Source: Pythium myriotylum (taxonomy: Eukaryota > Oomycota > Peronosporomycetes > Pythiales > Pythiaceae). Taken from it: DNA of 64,000 bases. The notes beneath the pieces were generated by a model. That model saw only the letters and a list, made by a program, of their open reading frames with translations. It was not told the DNA's origin and made no database searches. The stretch is from NCBI GenBank assembly GCA_023091665.1, contig JALJCQ010000031.1, forward strand, positions 1-64,000, read 5' to 3'. Position numbers and translations under genes: made by a program. Position 1 is the first letter of the stretch; the number at the start of each line of letters is the position of its first letter. Positions 10,945 to 20,235 of the stretch are shown here, in pieces.

Positions 10945-11387
10945 CTCGAATTGCGTTCTGCATGCCATGGACAGACTCGGGACCTTCAAGCTGCCGACCA
11001 CGAGCCTGGCACACTCCTCGCGCCAATGAGAGGCGACCACGGAAAGTGCAGCACATCTGCCTCCGCTCTCGACCAATCAGTAGCTGTTAAACAATCGATT
11101 AACCAATCAGAACGATCTCGTGCTCCTCCACGAAGAACGAATCAGCCATTCTCGCGAGATGGGGGAGTGCAAGTTGCGACGTGTGCGACACACGTCGCAG
11201 GTCATCATGAAACCACCGCCAAGTCCTCCCAAGGAAGAGAAAGAAAACACTGGCGGTCGCGCATGATGAGAACAGAAGACGAACGGCAACACCATTCCGA
11301 TTTGATTGACACTCTAGCGGACTAGCGTTCTTCACTCTCCCGACCAAACGTGGAGCTTCAACAACGTACCATCTCGACACTTCACCC
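10945..11387. other. intergenic
   Basis: Gap between the ferric-reductase-like and MYND genes. It contains CCAATCAG-type boxes around 11075-11110 that may be promoter elements of the minus-strand reductase gene. Nothing else was recognised. Confidence 0.4.
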
Positions 11388-12431
11388 TTAAGGTTCGGGC
11401 ACGGGGATGCCGGACTGGCGCAGCTTATTCAGTCCGGTCGTGATGAAATCCTCAAACTCCATCCAGAGCAGCGCATTCGCGAGAATCCATGGTTTGACGT
11501 AGAATTTACTCTCCAGACTATGGTACGGCGGCTCCGGCTCGGCTGCGAGCTTCTCCGGGTCCAACACATACACCCAGAACCACAAATTGCGTCGATGCGT
11601 GAACACGAATAGCTCCATCGACTGCTGGATCATCTTCTCGTGCAGCTTGGCGAGATCGGCGTACGTGACGGGCTGCACATCTCCCGTCGGGAACAACGCC
11701 GCTCGCAGTCCGTCGGAGAGCTCAACAATCCGGGACGGGTCGCCTCCGTTGTCGAGCGAGCTCATCACCTCGACGACCATGAGGGCCACCGAGAACTTGA
11801 TGTACGTGAGGGTCGAGAGGAAGAACGGCGACATGCACCGCTCGAATCCTTCGGTGGATTCCGTCATCGGCGCGTTCTTGGTCGTGAGGAACGGCGCCTC
11901 CGGGTCGCCCCAGTTGTAGTCGTCCGGGACCGTCTCGTACCACTTGATAAAGTCGTAGGCCTCCTGTAGCCGGTCGAGCGAGGCCAGCAACGTCGGGACG
12001 ACCCCTCGCACGCCCAGGTTGTCGCCGCGACAGAGCCGCAGCGAGTCCATGCACTCGGCGAGGCCTCGCTCGAAGGCGCCGCACGACGGCAGCCCGGTCA
12101 TCGTGCGGATGAGCTCGTACTTGGCCAGCATGTACGGCCGCGTGGGCACGATCGCGTAGAAGTCGCCGACGCCGGTCTCGAACACGTTCTCCGGCAGCAG
12201 CTCGCTGGGCTCCATGGCTCGCAGCGCGGCCTCTTCTTTCGCGAGGAGGTCGTAGCATTGCTTGGCGCAATTGTTCTTGTGGGCAGCGACGTCGCGCTTC
12301 TGGCACTCGCGACTGCAGTAGAGCACGACGCGGCAGCGCGAGCACGCGGAGAGCGGCTTCTCGGACGGCGGAGCGCGGCACTCCTGGTTCTGGCAGCACG
12401 GCGCCGCGAGCGAGAAGCGAAGCGGGGCCAT
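11388..12431 (-). CDS. MYND-type zinc finger protein, 347 aa
   Basis: Intronless. The N-terminus holds a MYND finger: C13, C18, then C30-x2-C33, YC39-x3-C43, H51 and C55. MYND fingers bind Pro-rich peptides and mediate protein-protein contacts. The remaining ~290 residues are mainly helical, with no SET or ankyrin signature, and include paired Trp residues (RRNLWFWVYVLDPEK). It resembles the large family of MYND-only proteins in oomycetes. No signal peptide; cytosolic or nuclear location is inferred. Confidence 0.85.
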   Translation of the reverse strand: MAPLRFSLAAPCCQNQECRAPPSEKPLSACSRCRVVLYCSRECQKRDVAAHKNNCAKQCYDLLAKEEAALRAMEPSELLPENVFETGVGDFYAIVPTRPYMLAKYELIRTMTGLPSCGAFERGLAECMDSLRLCRGDNLGVRGVVPTLLASLDRLQEAYDFIKWYETVPDDYNWGDPEAPFLTTKNAPMTESTEGFERCMSPFFLSTLTYIKFSVALMVVEVMSSLDNGGDPSRIVELSDGLRAALFPTGDVQPVTYADLAKLHEKMIQQSMELFVFTHRRNLWFWVYVLDPEKLAAEPEPPYHSLESKFYVKPWILANALLWMEFEDFITTGLNKLRQSGIPVPEP

Positions 12432-12553
12432 CGTCCAGTTGTGGGATGTCGAGATGAGGACCAGCTCTTCCCGCCACTTTCATAATGGATGGGATTGGAC
12501 GAAATACATGTTTTGTGACTTTTGATTGGCTATAAAGGTCAGGCACAGTGATC

Positions 12554-13347
12554 CTACGGGTAGAAGGCCAAGTTGAACGCGGAGACGGCTCCTTTCTTCG
12601 GGACGGCGTTGTCGCTGGTCTTGAGCCAGCACGTGCCGCTGTTGTAGTCGGTCCACGTGAACGCCTTGCAGCCCGTGGTGTTCTTGCAGAGCGACGTGCA
12701 AAGACTCGAGTCCTTGGCGGGATAGTTGGCGATGTCATTGCCAGGGTAGTCGGTGTCGAACTCAAACACGAACACGCCCCCCTTGAGCAGCTGCAGCGAC
12801 GACGACGTGACACTGGGCTTGGCCACAGCGAGTCCGAGCCCGCTCTTGAACCAGCACGTGCCCGTGAAGTTGGCGTCGGCGCTGTAGGCGTACGCCGTGC
12901 AGCCCGGGAACTGCGTGCAGAGGTCGCAGCAGTCATTGAGGCTGGCTGGCGTGCGGTGGCCGATGTCGTTGCCCACAAAGTCGACGTTCATGTACGGATT
13001 GCACGCGCGCGGCGTGTTGTCGAAGACGCAGTTGGTCGTCGTCACGCCGGGAGCCGCCACGCGCTTGGCAGCGAAGTACTTGAGCCAGCACGTGCACCGT
13101 TGTAGTCGCTCCACGACCACGTGAGGCAGTCGGGCTCGCCCATGCAGAGTCCAAGGCAGTCGCTCACAGGCGCACGCACGTTCTTGAGGTCGAAGCCGGG
13201 GCGATCGTAGCCCTCGACGAGCTTGCAGCCGGCCACGGCTCCTCCAGGGAACCTTCCGACCGTCACGTCTGGCAGAGGTGCGGTCTGTGCCTGGGCTGCG
13301 ACAGAGGCGACGAGGCTTGCGAGCGAGACGATCGTGGAGAGGAACAT
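12554..13347 (-). pseudogene. secreted PAN/Apple-domain protein, one-base frameshift
   Basis: The ATG at 13347 opens a signal peptide (about MFLSTIVSLASLVASVAAQA), followed by three consecutive Cys-rich PAN/Apple modules, each ending in a W-x-DYN...TCW(L/F)K motif. PAN/Apple modules bind carbohydrate or protein; in oomycetes they occur in CBEL-type cellulose-binding elicitor lectins. The frame breaks inside module 1 at about 13106: after SWSDYNG the reading must slip by one base to continue into CWLKYF and modules 2-3. By comparison with the intact module 3 a single G is missing. This may be a true pseudogene or a base-calling error; everything after the slip is intact to the stop at 12554. 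Confidence 0.78.
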
Positions 13348-14513
13348 GGTGTGAAACTCAGGCGGCAAGAGTAGGAATGAGAGAGACCGACCGAGGAAGG
13401 AGTAGCCGCTCAGGAGCGCAATTGGGTTCACGAAGACGTCGAAATTTTCTGTTAGCATCTTCACCCAAAAGTTCCCGTCTCAGTTGCACTGTCATGGTCT
13501 CTAGACCATCAGAATTGGATACGAGATTTCGAATCACAAACCCATATCCATTGTCCGTCAGTGGGACGCACGAACGCAGCCGCTCTTCTTGCTTGACGCG
13601 CTTGGTCGTGTCGTCTTGGATGCGCTTCATGGCCTCAAGACACCAGGTTTGGATGCGGAACGTCACGAGCAGAGAAAGAACCGAAACCACCGCCCGCTTG
13701 AAATCGACGGGGCATGTTGAGCGGTTCCGTCTCAGACTGAGAAGGGAACCTTTCGGTGGTGACGCAGAGGAAAATTTGGTCTGGGCAACTGCACTCAGTT
13801 GCACTGCCACGGTCTCCAGGACCATCAGAATTGGATATGGGTGCACGAAGTCCAAGGTAACGTCAACAGGTCCCGGTTTGTATCATACCACACGTTCTTA
13901 GCAGACATACACGGTTCCAAAACGCTATGGACATCAGTGGCTTGTTAAGAACGCGTGACAGAACCCGCCTGGACGCCATGTGGGTTCTGCTCGGACCAGC
14001 TGTTGCTGCGGAGGACAGCCAGTCCCTCCTCCGAGATGGCGAGGTCTCACTCATCACCAGAGCTCCTTGCTCATACTGTACCACGCCTCCCAGCTTGCTC
14101 ACTATGGCCTTCTGCACTCTCTATACCATCACCAACACCCAAGGCACCCACGGCTATCAGCCATGAGGATTCTCGCCACTGCCGACCCTAGTAGAAACTG
14201 TCTGTCATGATGCGGTGGCGATTCGCGTTGGTGAGTTGGTAGTACGAGCGAAACGACCGCTCGATGGTCGATGGACACCAACTCGACCCCCCAACTGGCC
14301 AACCAGATCGAAAATCCAGCGTGACCATCGGCATGTGACTCTGTCTGCCAGCAGGCGGTTCCGTGGCAGACAGCTGCTGCAACGGACGACGGAACGAAGA
14401 CAACGCGCCGTGCCCGCCTCGCCTCTACGACGCCATGGAGACCATCTACTAACGAGAGGGAAGACAGTCTCTCTCATTCGGGAATCTGCCCCGGGCCTCC
14501 GACCTCCTCCTCC
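13348..14513. other. intergenic between PAN and esterase genes
   Basis: Holds an imperfect ~45-bp direct repeat (13484-13530 and 13799-13842, sharing CCATCAGAATTGGATA). At 14353-14380 is a block (GCAGGCGGTTCC...GGCAGACAGCTG) that recurs upstream of the next two esterases, so it is promoter-linked. No gene recognised. Confidence 0.5.
14473..14486 (+). promoter_or_regulatory. initiator-like element of esterase copy 1
   Basis: CTCATTCGGGAATC lies 27 bp before the ATG. It resembles the oomycete initiator (TCATT core followed by an A/T-rich flank). Matching elements precede the other two esterase copies. Confidence 0.55.
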
Positions 14514-15458
14514 ATGAAGACGCTCTCGCTGCTCACGACGCTCGCACTCGCGCTGCTCGCCGTCACTGACGCCGCCAAGTGCAACGCCAAGACCTCGGCG
14601 CCTGCCGTGGCGACCAAGGCCCCGGCAGCCGATCCCGTCGACGTGCCGGCGTCCAACTCGACTGTGGCTGGCGACGGCGAAGGCGCGGCCAAGAGATCGC
14701 CCGGCTGTGGTAAGCCAGCGGCCATTCAGACCGGCACGTTCAAGATCACGGTCAATGGCAAACAGCGCGAGTACATGGTGCGTGTGCCGCAGAACTACGA
14801 TTCGAGCAAGGCCTACCGCCTCGTCTTCACGTTCCACTGGCGCGGCGGCTCGATGGTGTCGGCCTCGAAAAATGCGGGCGGTTGGTACGGTCTCGAGGCG
14901 CTGGCGAAGGAGTCTACGATCTTCGTGTCGCCGAATGGGCTCAACGCCGGTTGGGCGAATGCTGGCGGCGAAGACATTCAGTTGGTCGACGCGATCGTGA
15001 AGACAATCGACAATGGTCTGTGTGTGAACCAGAACCTTCGTTTTGCTACCGGTTTCAGCTACGGCGGTGCGATGAGCCACTCGGTGGCTTGCTCGCGCCC
15101 TGATGTCTTCCGCGCAGTCTCGGTGCTGTCGGGCGCTGGCTTTAGTGGTTGTGCTGGTGGTACCAAGCCCATCGCGTACCAGGCGATCCATGGTATCGGC
15201 GACGGTGTCATCCCGATCGCTACGGGCCGTCAGATTCGCGATGTTTTCGTCAAGAACAATGGATGTCAGGCGCAGAACGCTCCCGAGCCGGCTGCTAACT
15301 CGGGCACGCACATCAAAACCGAGTACAAGGGCTGCTCGGCTGGCCACCCAGTCGTGTGGATCCCTTTCGACGGTGGTCACGTGGCTGAGCCGGCCGATCG
15401 AGGCAAGCAGAACTGGGCACCGGATGCGACCTGGAGCTTCTTCTCGCGATTCAACTAA
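14514..15458 (+). CDS. secreted CE1/PHB-depolymerase-type esterase, copy 1
   Basis: 314 aa. A signal peptide (residues 1-20) leads to a low-complexity Ala/Thr/Pro linker (to about 62) and then an alpha/beta-hydrolase domain of the LpqC/PHB-depolymerase type, close to carbohydrate esterase family 1. The nucleophile Ser182 is in GFSYG, the probable acid Asp230 in HGIGDGV, and the His289 in GGHVAEP. An oxyanion-region motif FTFHWRGGS is at about 106-113. Such enzymes release feruloyl or acetyl groups from plant cell walls; the exact substrate cannot be read. Cys residues are plentiful (for example SPGCG, SGCAG, KGCSAGH), fitting a disulphide-stabilised secreted enzyme. First of three tandem copies. 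Confidence 0.86.
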   Translation: MKTLSLLTTLALALLAVTDAAKCNAKTSAPAVATKAPAADPVDVPASNSTVAGDGEGAAKRSPGCGKPAAIQTGTFKITVNGKQREYMVRVPQNYDSSKAYRLVFTFHWRGGSMVSASKNAGGWYGLEALAKESTIFVSPNGLNAGWANAGGEDIQLVDAIVKTIDNGLCVNQNLRFATGFSYGGAMSHSVACSRPDVFRAVSVLSGAGFSGCAGGTKPIAYQAIHGIGDGVIPIATGRQIRDVFVKNNGCQAQNAPEPAANSGTHIKTEYKGCSAGHPVVWIPFDGGHVAEPADRGKQNWAPDATWSFFSRFN

Positions 15459-16337
15459 TTTTCGCAATATTTGCTTTGCTGTCGAGTTCATGAAGACGCC
15501 ACTACGGTGTATTTGGTAGTGGGGCAATGAAAGTATATATTGGGAATGTAGTGTGACAATTGCTTAATTGGGTTGGAAGGCACTATTTGCCCGTAAGTGC
15601 AAAAATTTTCGTCGATCGCTTCGCGTGCAACGAGCGGCATTGTTCGAACTGCTTCGTGTCCTAACATACTCGACATTACTACTAAGTTATAATTCTTCTT
15701 TTCAAGACGAAATTCGCTTCAGTCTTCAGACCTCACGGCTCTCCAAACCATCAAAAACTGGATTTGGTCGCAAAGATGTTCTCAACGAGTTGCTGATGTC
15801 CTTGTGGTTCGAGCTGTGAGCAGCTGTTGCTGTGGAGTTTGCTGCCGAAGAGAGTTTGACATCACAGCAAACAAGAAACTAAAACCCCACTCCATCCCTT
15901 GTTGATGGGAGTTTAATTTGTAGTTGTGCCGTCAAAGATGACTTCCTTTCTCAATTGATCTGCAACACCTGGTCAAGACACGAGAGATTTACGCGAGTCT
16001 TCTGCACGGATAATTACTACATTCCCCGTATCCGTTCCTCGTGGCAAAGAAGAATCCTCTATCATCCATGAACGTGTTTTAGAAGCGGATTCTCGTGCTC
16101 GATGGATGCCATTAAAACAAAACAAAAACCAAACGCTCAACCAGATCGATCTCCCAATCGTGAAATCACGGGAGACCATCCAGGTGAGAGAGCTCTGTCC
16201 GCCTCGAGCTGATGCGGCAGGCGGTTCCATGGCAGACAGCTGCTCCAACGGACATGGATCAAGGACAACGCGCTGTGCCTGCCTCGCCTCTACTCAAACA
16301 TGGAGACCATCAACTGACTTCGTGGGAGACAGTCTCT
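15459..16337. other. intergenic between esterases 1 and 2
   Basis: A duplicated promoter block is at 16213-16250 (same GCAGGCGGTTCC...GACAGCTG motif as before copy 1). No gene recognised. Confidence 0.5.
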
Positions 16338-16351
16338 CTCATTCCAAAATC
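16338..16351 (+). promoter_or_regulatory. initiator-like element of esterase copy 2
   Basis: CTCATTCCAAAATC, 31 bp before the ATG, is the closest of the three to the oomycete initiator consensus. Confidence 0.6.
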
Positions 16352-16382
16352 TGCCTCCTCACTCCAACCCACTCACTCCACC

Positions 16383-17327
16383 ATGAAGATCGCATCGCTC
16401 CTCGCGACACTCACGCTCGCGTTGTTCGCCGCCGCGGACGCAGACAAGTGCAACGTCAAGACCTCGGCACCCGCCGTGGCGACCAAGGCCCCGGCAGCTG
16501 ATCCTATCGATGTGCCGGCGTCCAACTCGACAGTGGCTGGTGACGATGACGGCGCGGCTAAGAAGTCGCCTGGATGTGGCAAGCCTGCGACCATTAAGAC
16601 GGGTACCTACACAGTCACAGTCAACGGCAAGGAGCGCCAGTACATGGTGCGCGTCCCCGAAAACTACGATTCGAGCAAGGCCTACCGCCTCGTCTTCACG
16701 TTCCACTGGCGTGGAGGCTCGATGGAGTCGGCCGTGAAGAACGCTGGCGGATGGTATGGTCTCGAGGCATTGGCGAAGGAGTCTACGATCTTTGTGTCGC
16801 CGAATGGGCTCAACGCTGGCTGGGCGAATGTTGGGGGCGAGGACATCCAGCTGGTGGATGCGATCGTCAAGGCCATGGACAATGGTCTGTGTGTGAACCA
16901 GAACCTTCGTTTTGCTACCGGTTTCAGCTACGGCGGTGCGATGAGCCACTCGGTGGCTTGCTCGCGCCCTGATGTCTTCCGCGCCGTCTCGATTGTGGCT
17001 GGCGCTAGCTTCAGTGGCTGCGCTGGTGGCACTAAGCCCATCGCGTACCATATCATGCATGGCATCAGCGATGGCGTCATTCCGATCGCCACGGGTCGTC
17101 AGATCCGTGATATCTTTGTGAAGAACAACGGATGTCAGGCGCAGAACCCACCGGAGCCGGCGGCGAAGTCGGGCACGCACATCAAGACGGAGTACAAGGG
17201 GTGCTCTGCTGGCCATCCGCTGGTCTGGATCGCTTTTGACGACGGGCACGTAGCTGAGCCAGCTGATCGCGGCAAGACGACGTGGCGACCCGCCGAGACG
17301 TGGAGCTTCTTCTCGCGCTTCAACTGA
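16383..17327 (+). CDS. secreted CE1/PHB-depolymerase-type esterase, copy 2
   Basis: 314 aa with the same plan as copy 1: signal peptide, Thr/Pro-rich linker nearly identical to copy 1 (TSAPAVATKAPAADP), then the hydrolase domain with GFSYG and HGISDGV. The residue before the catalytic His differs: DDGHVAEP instead of DGGHVAEP. The start is set at ATG 16383 by homology with the other two; the open frame extends upstream to 16212 but that part is the conserved promoter block. From about residue 65 onward it is almost base-for-base identical to copy 3, while its linker is copy-1-like. Confidence 0.86.
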   Translation: MKIASLLATLTLALFAAADADKCNVKTSAPAVATKAPAADPIDVPASNSTVAGDDDGAAKKSPGCGKPATIKTGTYTVTVNGKERQYMVRVPENYDSSKAYRLVFTFHWRGGSMESAVKNAGGWYGLEALAKESTIFVSPNGLNAGWANVGGEDIQLVDAIVKAMDNGLCVNQNLRFATGFSYGGAMSHSVACSRPDVFRAVSIVAGASFSGCAGGTKPIAYHIMHGISDGVIPIATGRQIRDIFVKNNGCQAQNPPEPAAKSGTHIKTEYKGCSAGHPLVWIAFDDGHVAEPADRGKTTWRPAETWSFFSRFN

Positions 17328-18838
17328 TCTGTGCATTAGTCGCTGTACTGTGAAGTTCATGAAGCAACGAATACACGTATATTTGTCTGTGGCAACGGAA
17401 ACGTTCCTTATCGCGGTAGGTGTTTCCACCGACGTAACGCAGTAGACTACAACTGAAGTCATGACCTCCGAAAAGATGTGTCGGAATGTTAGCTGCTGGG
17501 CTGATAGCGCAGGGGTATCTAGTCCACAGAATCTGGATTTGGTAATGGGGAAATCCGTCAAGGTTCTGGTTGGATTTAGGGAGACTTTGTTAACGAGATG
17601 CTGTTGTTCGTGTGGTCTTAGAGCAGCTTGTCCTGTAGAGTTTACAATTCGAGAAGGCCAAAGTTGCCACAACGCAGAGTAAGTTATGTCGTGGTTTCCA
17701 GAATTTTTGTCTCTTCGATTTGGATCACAGAATCTGAGGTCCAGATCGAAGAGACAAAATTGTTGGTTTCATCTGATGGAATCTACGGATTGAAGAATTT
17801 CAGATCCGTAATAACGGGTCAGACTGGGGCGCCATACATTAACCAAGCTTGTTGAGAGAAATCTCTTTGGCGTCAAAGCTCGGCTTACGCATAATACAAC
17901 TTCATCTAGCGTAAAGTCGTGTCTATGGTGCTCGAGGAACACTTTCCGAAACCAAAACGTCGACGTCTGCAGCCTGCAATTCGCCCCCGTCCATCTCGAC
18001 GTCCATGGATTCGTCATCCAACGAGAGCAAACTCCAGTCCTCCAAGTATAATATCTTGATCGTGGAGAGTCCGAACACATAAACTCGGTTGTGGAACCAA
18101 TCGCTGTGCTCAAGAAACTCTTCAAACGTGGTCCTCAGATCTGTTCGTGCCGACCACACCGTAACAGCAAACTCGGCGTGTATCACTTAAAAGTGATACC
18201 CACCGAGGGCGTCCCCTTGGGATTGTCAATTCGCCTGCTCATCCGATAAGTGATCCGCTACTGACTAGCGCAAAGTTGATGACAATGTTCACCGTATCCA
18301 TTCGTCGAAGCAAAACGAGAGTATTCCATTATCCATGAATGGTAAATATGATGATGAGAGCTTTGTTATGGTATGCAAACACAGCTATAGCTCGAATATG
18401 CTGGGGACAAAGCACGCCCAACAGCGCTAGGGCATGTCACAGTGGAGTTGCAACTCTTTTTCTTAGGGAGCGTCTCGACTATCTATCGTCAAAAAGATAA
18501 TCACCACGAAGGAGAGGGACAGTCCACGACATTCTCATCCATGCATGGCGTTGAAGAAACGCATTCTCACGGTTGATGGATGACAAGCATCTAGCATGAC
18601 CAAATGGCCAACCGAACTTCGGATCGCTTCAGACCGAAGCGATCTCCAACGCGTCAAATCAAAGGAGACCATCTAGGTGAGAACGCGTTGTCCGCCTAGA
18701 GATGATATGGCAGGCGGTTCCGTGGCAGACAGCTGTCTCGACGGAGGATGGAAATGAAGACAAGGCGCCGTGGCCGTCTCGCCTCTACCAGGGGATGGAG
18801 ACTATCTACTAACCTCGTGGAAGACAATCTCTCACGAT
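17328..18838. other. intergenic between esterases 2 and 3
   Basis: Contains a hairpin (about 17705-17757, TTGTCTCTTCGAT.../...ATCGAAGAGACAA), an acidic 87-codon minus-strand frame at 17923-18186 that is only weakly protein-like, and a third copy of the promoter block at 18711-18740. Confidence 0.5.
17923..18186 (-). CDS. possible small hypothetical protein or gene remnant
   Basis: 87 codons, ATG to stop, with an acidic C-terminus (DDESMDVEMDGGEL) and aromatic-rich middle. There is no signal peptide and no family I recognise. It sits alone between two esterases; it may be a remnant of a longer gene or chance. Confidence 0.25.
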   Translation of the reverse strand: MIHAEFAVTVWSARTDLRTTFEEFLEHSDWFHNRVYVFGLSTIKILYLEDWSLLSLDDESMDVEMDGGELQAADVDVLVSESVPRAP

Positions 18839-18852
18839 CTCATTCTTGAATC
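18839..18852 (+). promoter_or_regulatory. initiator-like element of esterase copy 3
   Basis: CTCATTCTTGAATC, 27 bp before the ATG, matches the elements before copies 1 and 2. Confidence 0.55.
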
Positions 18853-18879
18853 TCCCTCCTCACTCCAATCCACTCCACC

Positions 18880-19833
18880 ATGAAGATCGCATCGCTCCTC
18901 GCGACACTCGCGCTCGCGTTGTTTGCCGTCTCAGACGCTGCCAACGCCAAGGTCAAGCCAGCATCAGATGCGGTTAACCTTGCAGCGCCAGCTTCGCAAG
19001 CTGTTGCCGTTGCAGCGCGAGCGTCCAACTCGACCACGGCTCCTGTCAGTACCGCTACCACTGGCGGTGCAGCCAAGAAGTCGCCTGGATGTGGCAAGCC
19101 TGCGACCATCAAGACGGGTACCTACACAGTCACAGTCAACGGCAAGGAGCGCCAGTACATGGTGCGCGTCCCCGAAAACTACGATTCGAGCAAGGCCTAC
19201 CGCCTCGTCTTCACGTTCCACTGGCGTGGAGGCTCGATGGAGTCGGCCGTGAAGAACGCTGGCGGATGGTATGGTCTCGAGGCATTGGCGAAGGAGTCTA
19301 CGATCTTTGTGTCGCCGAATGGGCTCAACGCTGGCTGGGCGAATGTTGGGGGCGAGGACATCCAGCTGGTGGATGCGATCGTCAAGGCCATGGACAATGG
19401 TCTGTGTGTGAACCAGAACCTTCGTTTTGCTACCGGTTTCAGCTACGGCGGTGCGATGAGCCACTCGGTGGCTTGCTCGCGCCCTGATGTCTTCCGCGCC
19501 GTCTCGATTGTGGCTGGCGCTAGCTTCAGTGGCTGCGCTGGTGGCACTAAGCCCATCGCGTACCATATCATGCATGGCATCAGCGATGGCGTCATTCCGA
19601 TCGCCACGGGTCGTCAGATCCGTGATATCTTTGTGAAGAACAACGGATGTCAGGCGCAGAACCCACCGGAGCCGGCGGCGAAGTCGGGCACGCACATCAA
19701 GACGGAGTACAAGGGGTGCTCTGCTGGCCATCCGCTGGTCTGGATCCCTTTCGATGGTGGCCACCAGGCCGACCGCGGCAAGACGACGTGGCGCCCTGCC
19801 GAGACCTGGAGCTTCTTCTCGCGCTTCAACTGA
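18880..19833 (+). CDS. secreted CE1/PHB-depolymerase-type esterase, copy 3
   Basis: 317 aa. Signal peptide as in copy 2, but the linker (residues ~20-66) is entirely different, rich in Ala/Val/Ser and lacking the linker Cys. The hydrolase domain is essentially copy 2 at DNA level: GFSYG nucleophile and HGISDGV acid. Near the His it reads DGGHQADRGK, lacking the VAEPA segment present in copies 1 and 2, so the loop after the catalytic His is shorter. The mix of divergent linker and identical catalytic domain points to gene conversion or recent duplication. Predicted secreted, acting on plant-wall esters; substrate unknown. Confidence 0.86.
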   Translation: MKIASLLATLALALFAVSDAANAKVKPASDAVNLAAPASQAVAVAARASNSTTAPVSTATTGGAAKKSPGCGKPATIKTGTYTVTVNGKERQYMVRVPENYDSSKAYRLVFTFHWRGGSMESAVKNAGGWYGLEALAKESTIFVSPNGLNAGWANVGGEDIQLVDAIVKAMDNGLCVNQNLRFATGFSYGGAMSHSVACSRPDVFRAVSIVAGASFSGCAGGTKPIAYHIMHGISDGVIPIATGRQIRDIFVKNNGCQAQNPPEPAAKSGTHIKTEYKGCSAGHPLVWIPFDGGHQADRGKTTWRPAETWSFFSRFN

Positions 19834-20235
19834 TCCTTGTTGGTCGTGGTCACCAAGTGAGCTCCATCTCACACGTCGCAGAGTCGTTCATGTTTCACCC
19901 AAAAATCCGTTTGTCTAGATTTTATCAAGTCTGCCCATCACTCCAATAAAAAACCTCACGAGGCACAAAAAATTGATATCCCTTTTCGCAGTTCAGTCCG
20001 TTTCACTGTCAATACAAAAAAACGCTTTTTCTTCGATTCCAAATCTCTGCTTCCCAAAAGCGCTTTTCCTGCAACTTGGATTTCAAACGGGTCCGCGGGT
20101 GGGTGGGTGGGCGGGAGCCTCTCATCCGGGAAACTGGCCCCCGCTTCTTTTCCTTCTTGGGAATCCGCCCTCGCTCGACTGACCGGCAGTTTTTTCTTGC
20201 CGCATTCAACGTTCAAGCCGAGTGAGTTGGCGAGC
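19834..20235. other. intergenic
   Basis: A/T-rich gap after the esterases, then a G-rich run (GGGTGGGTGGGTGGGCGGG at about 20097). Nothing coding recognised. Confidence 0.45.

Noticed and set aside
14205..17672. Long open frames antisense to the esterases
   Set aside because: They recur identically over each esterase copy because they are mirrors of it.
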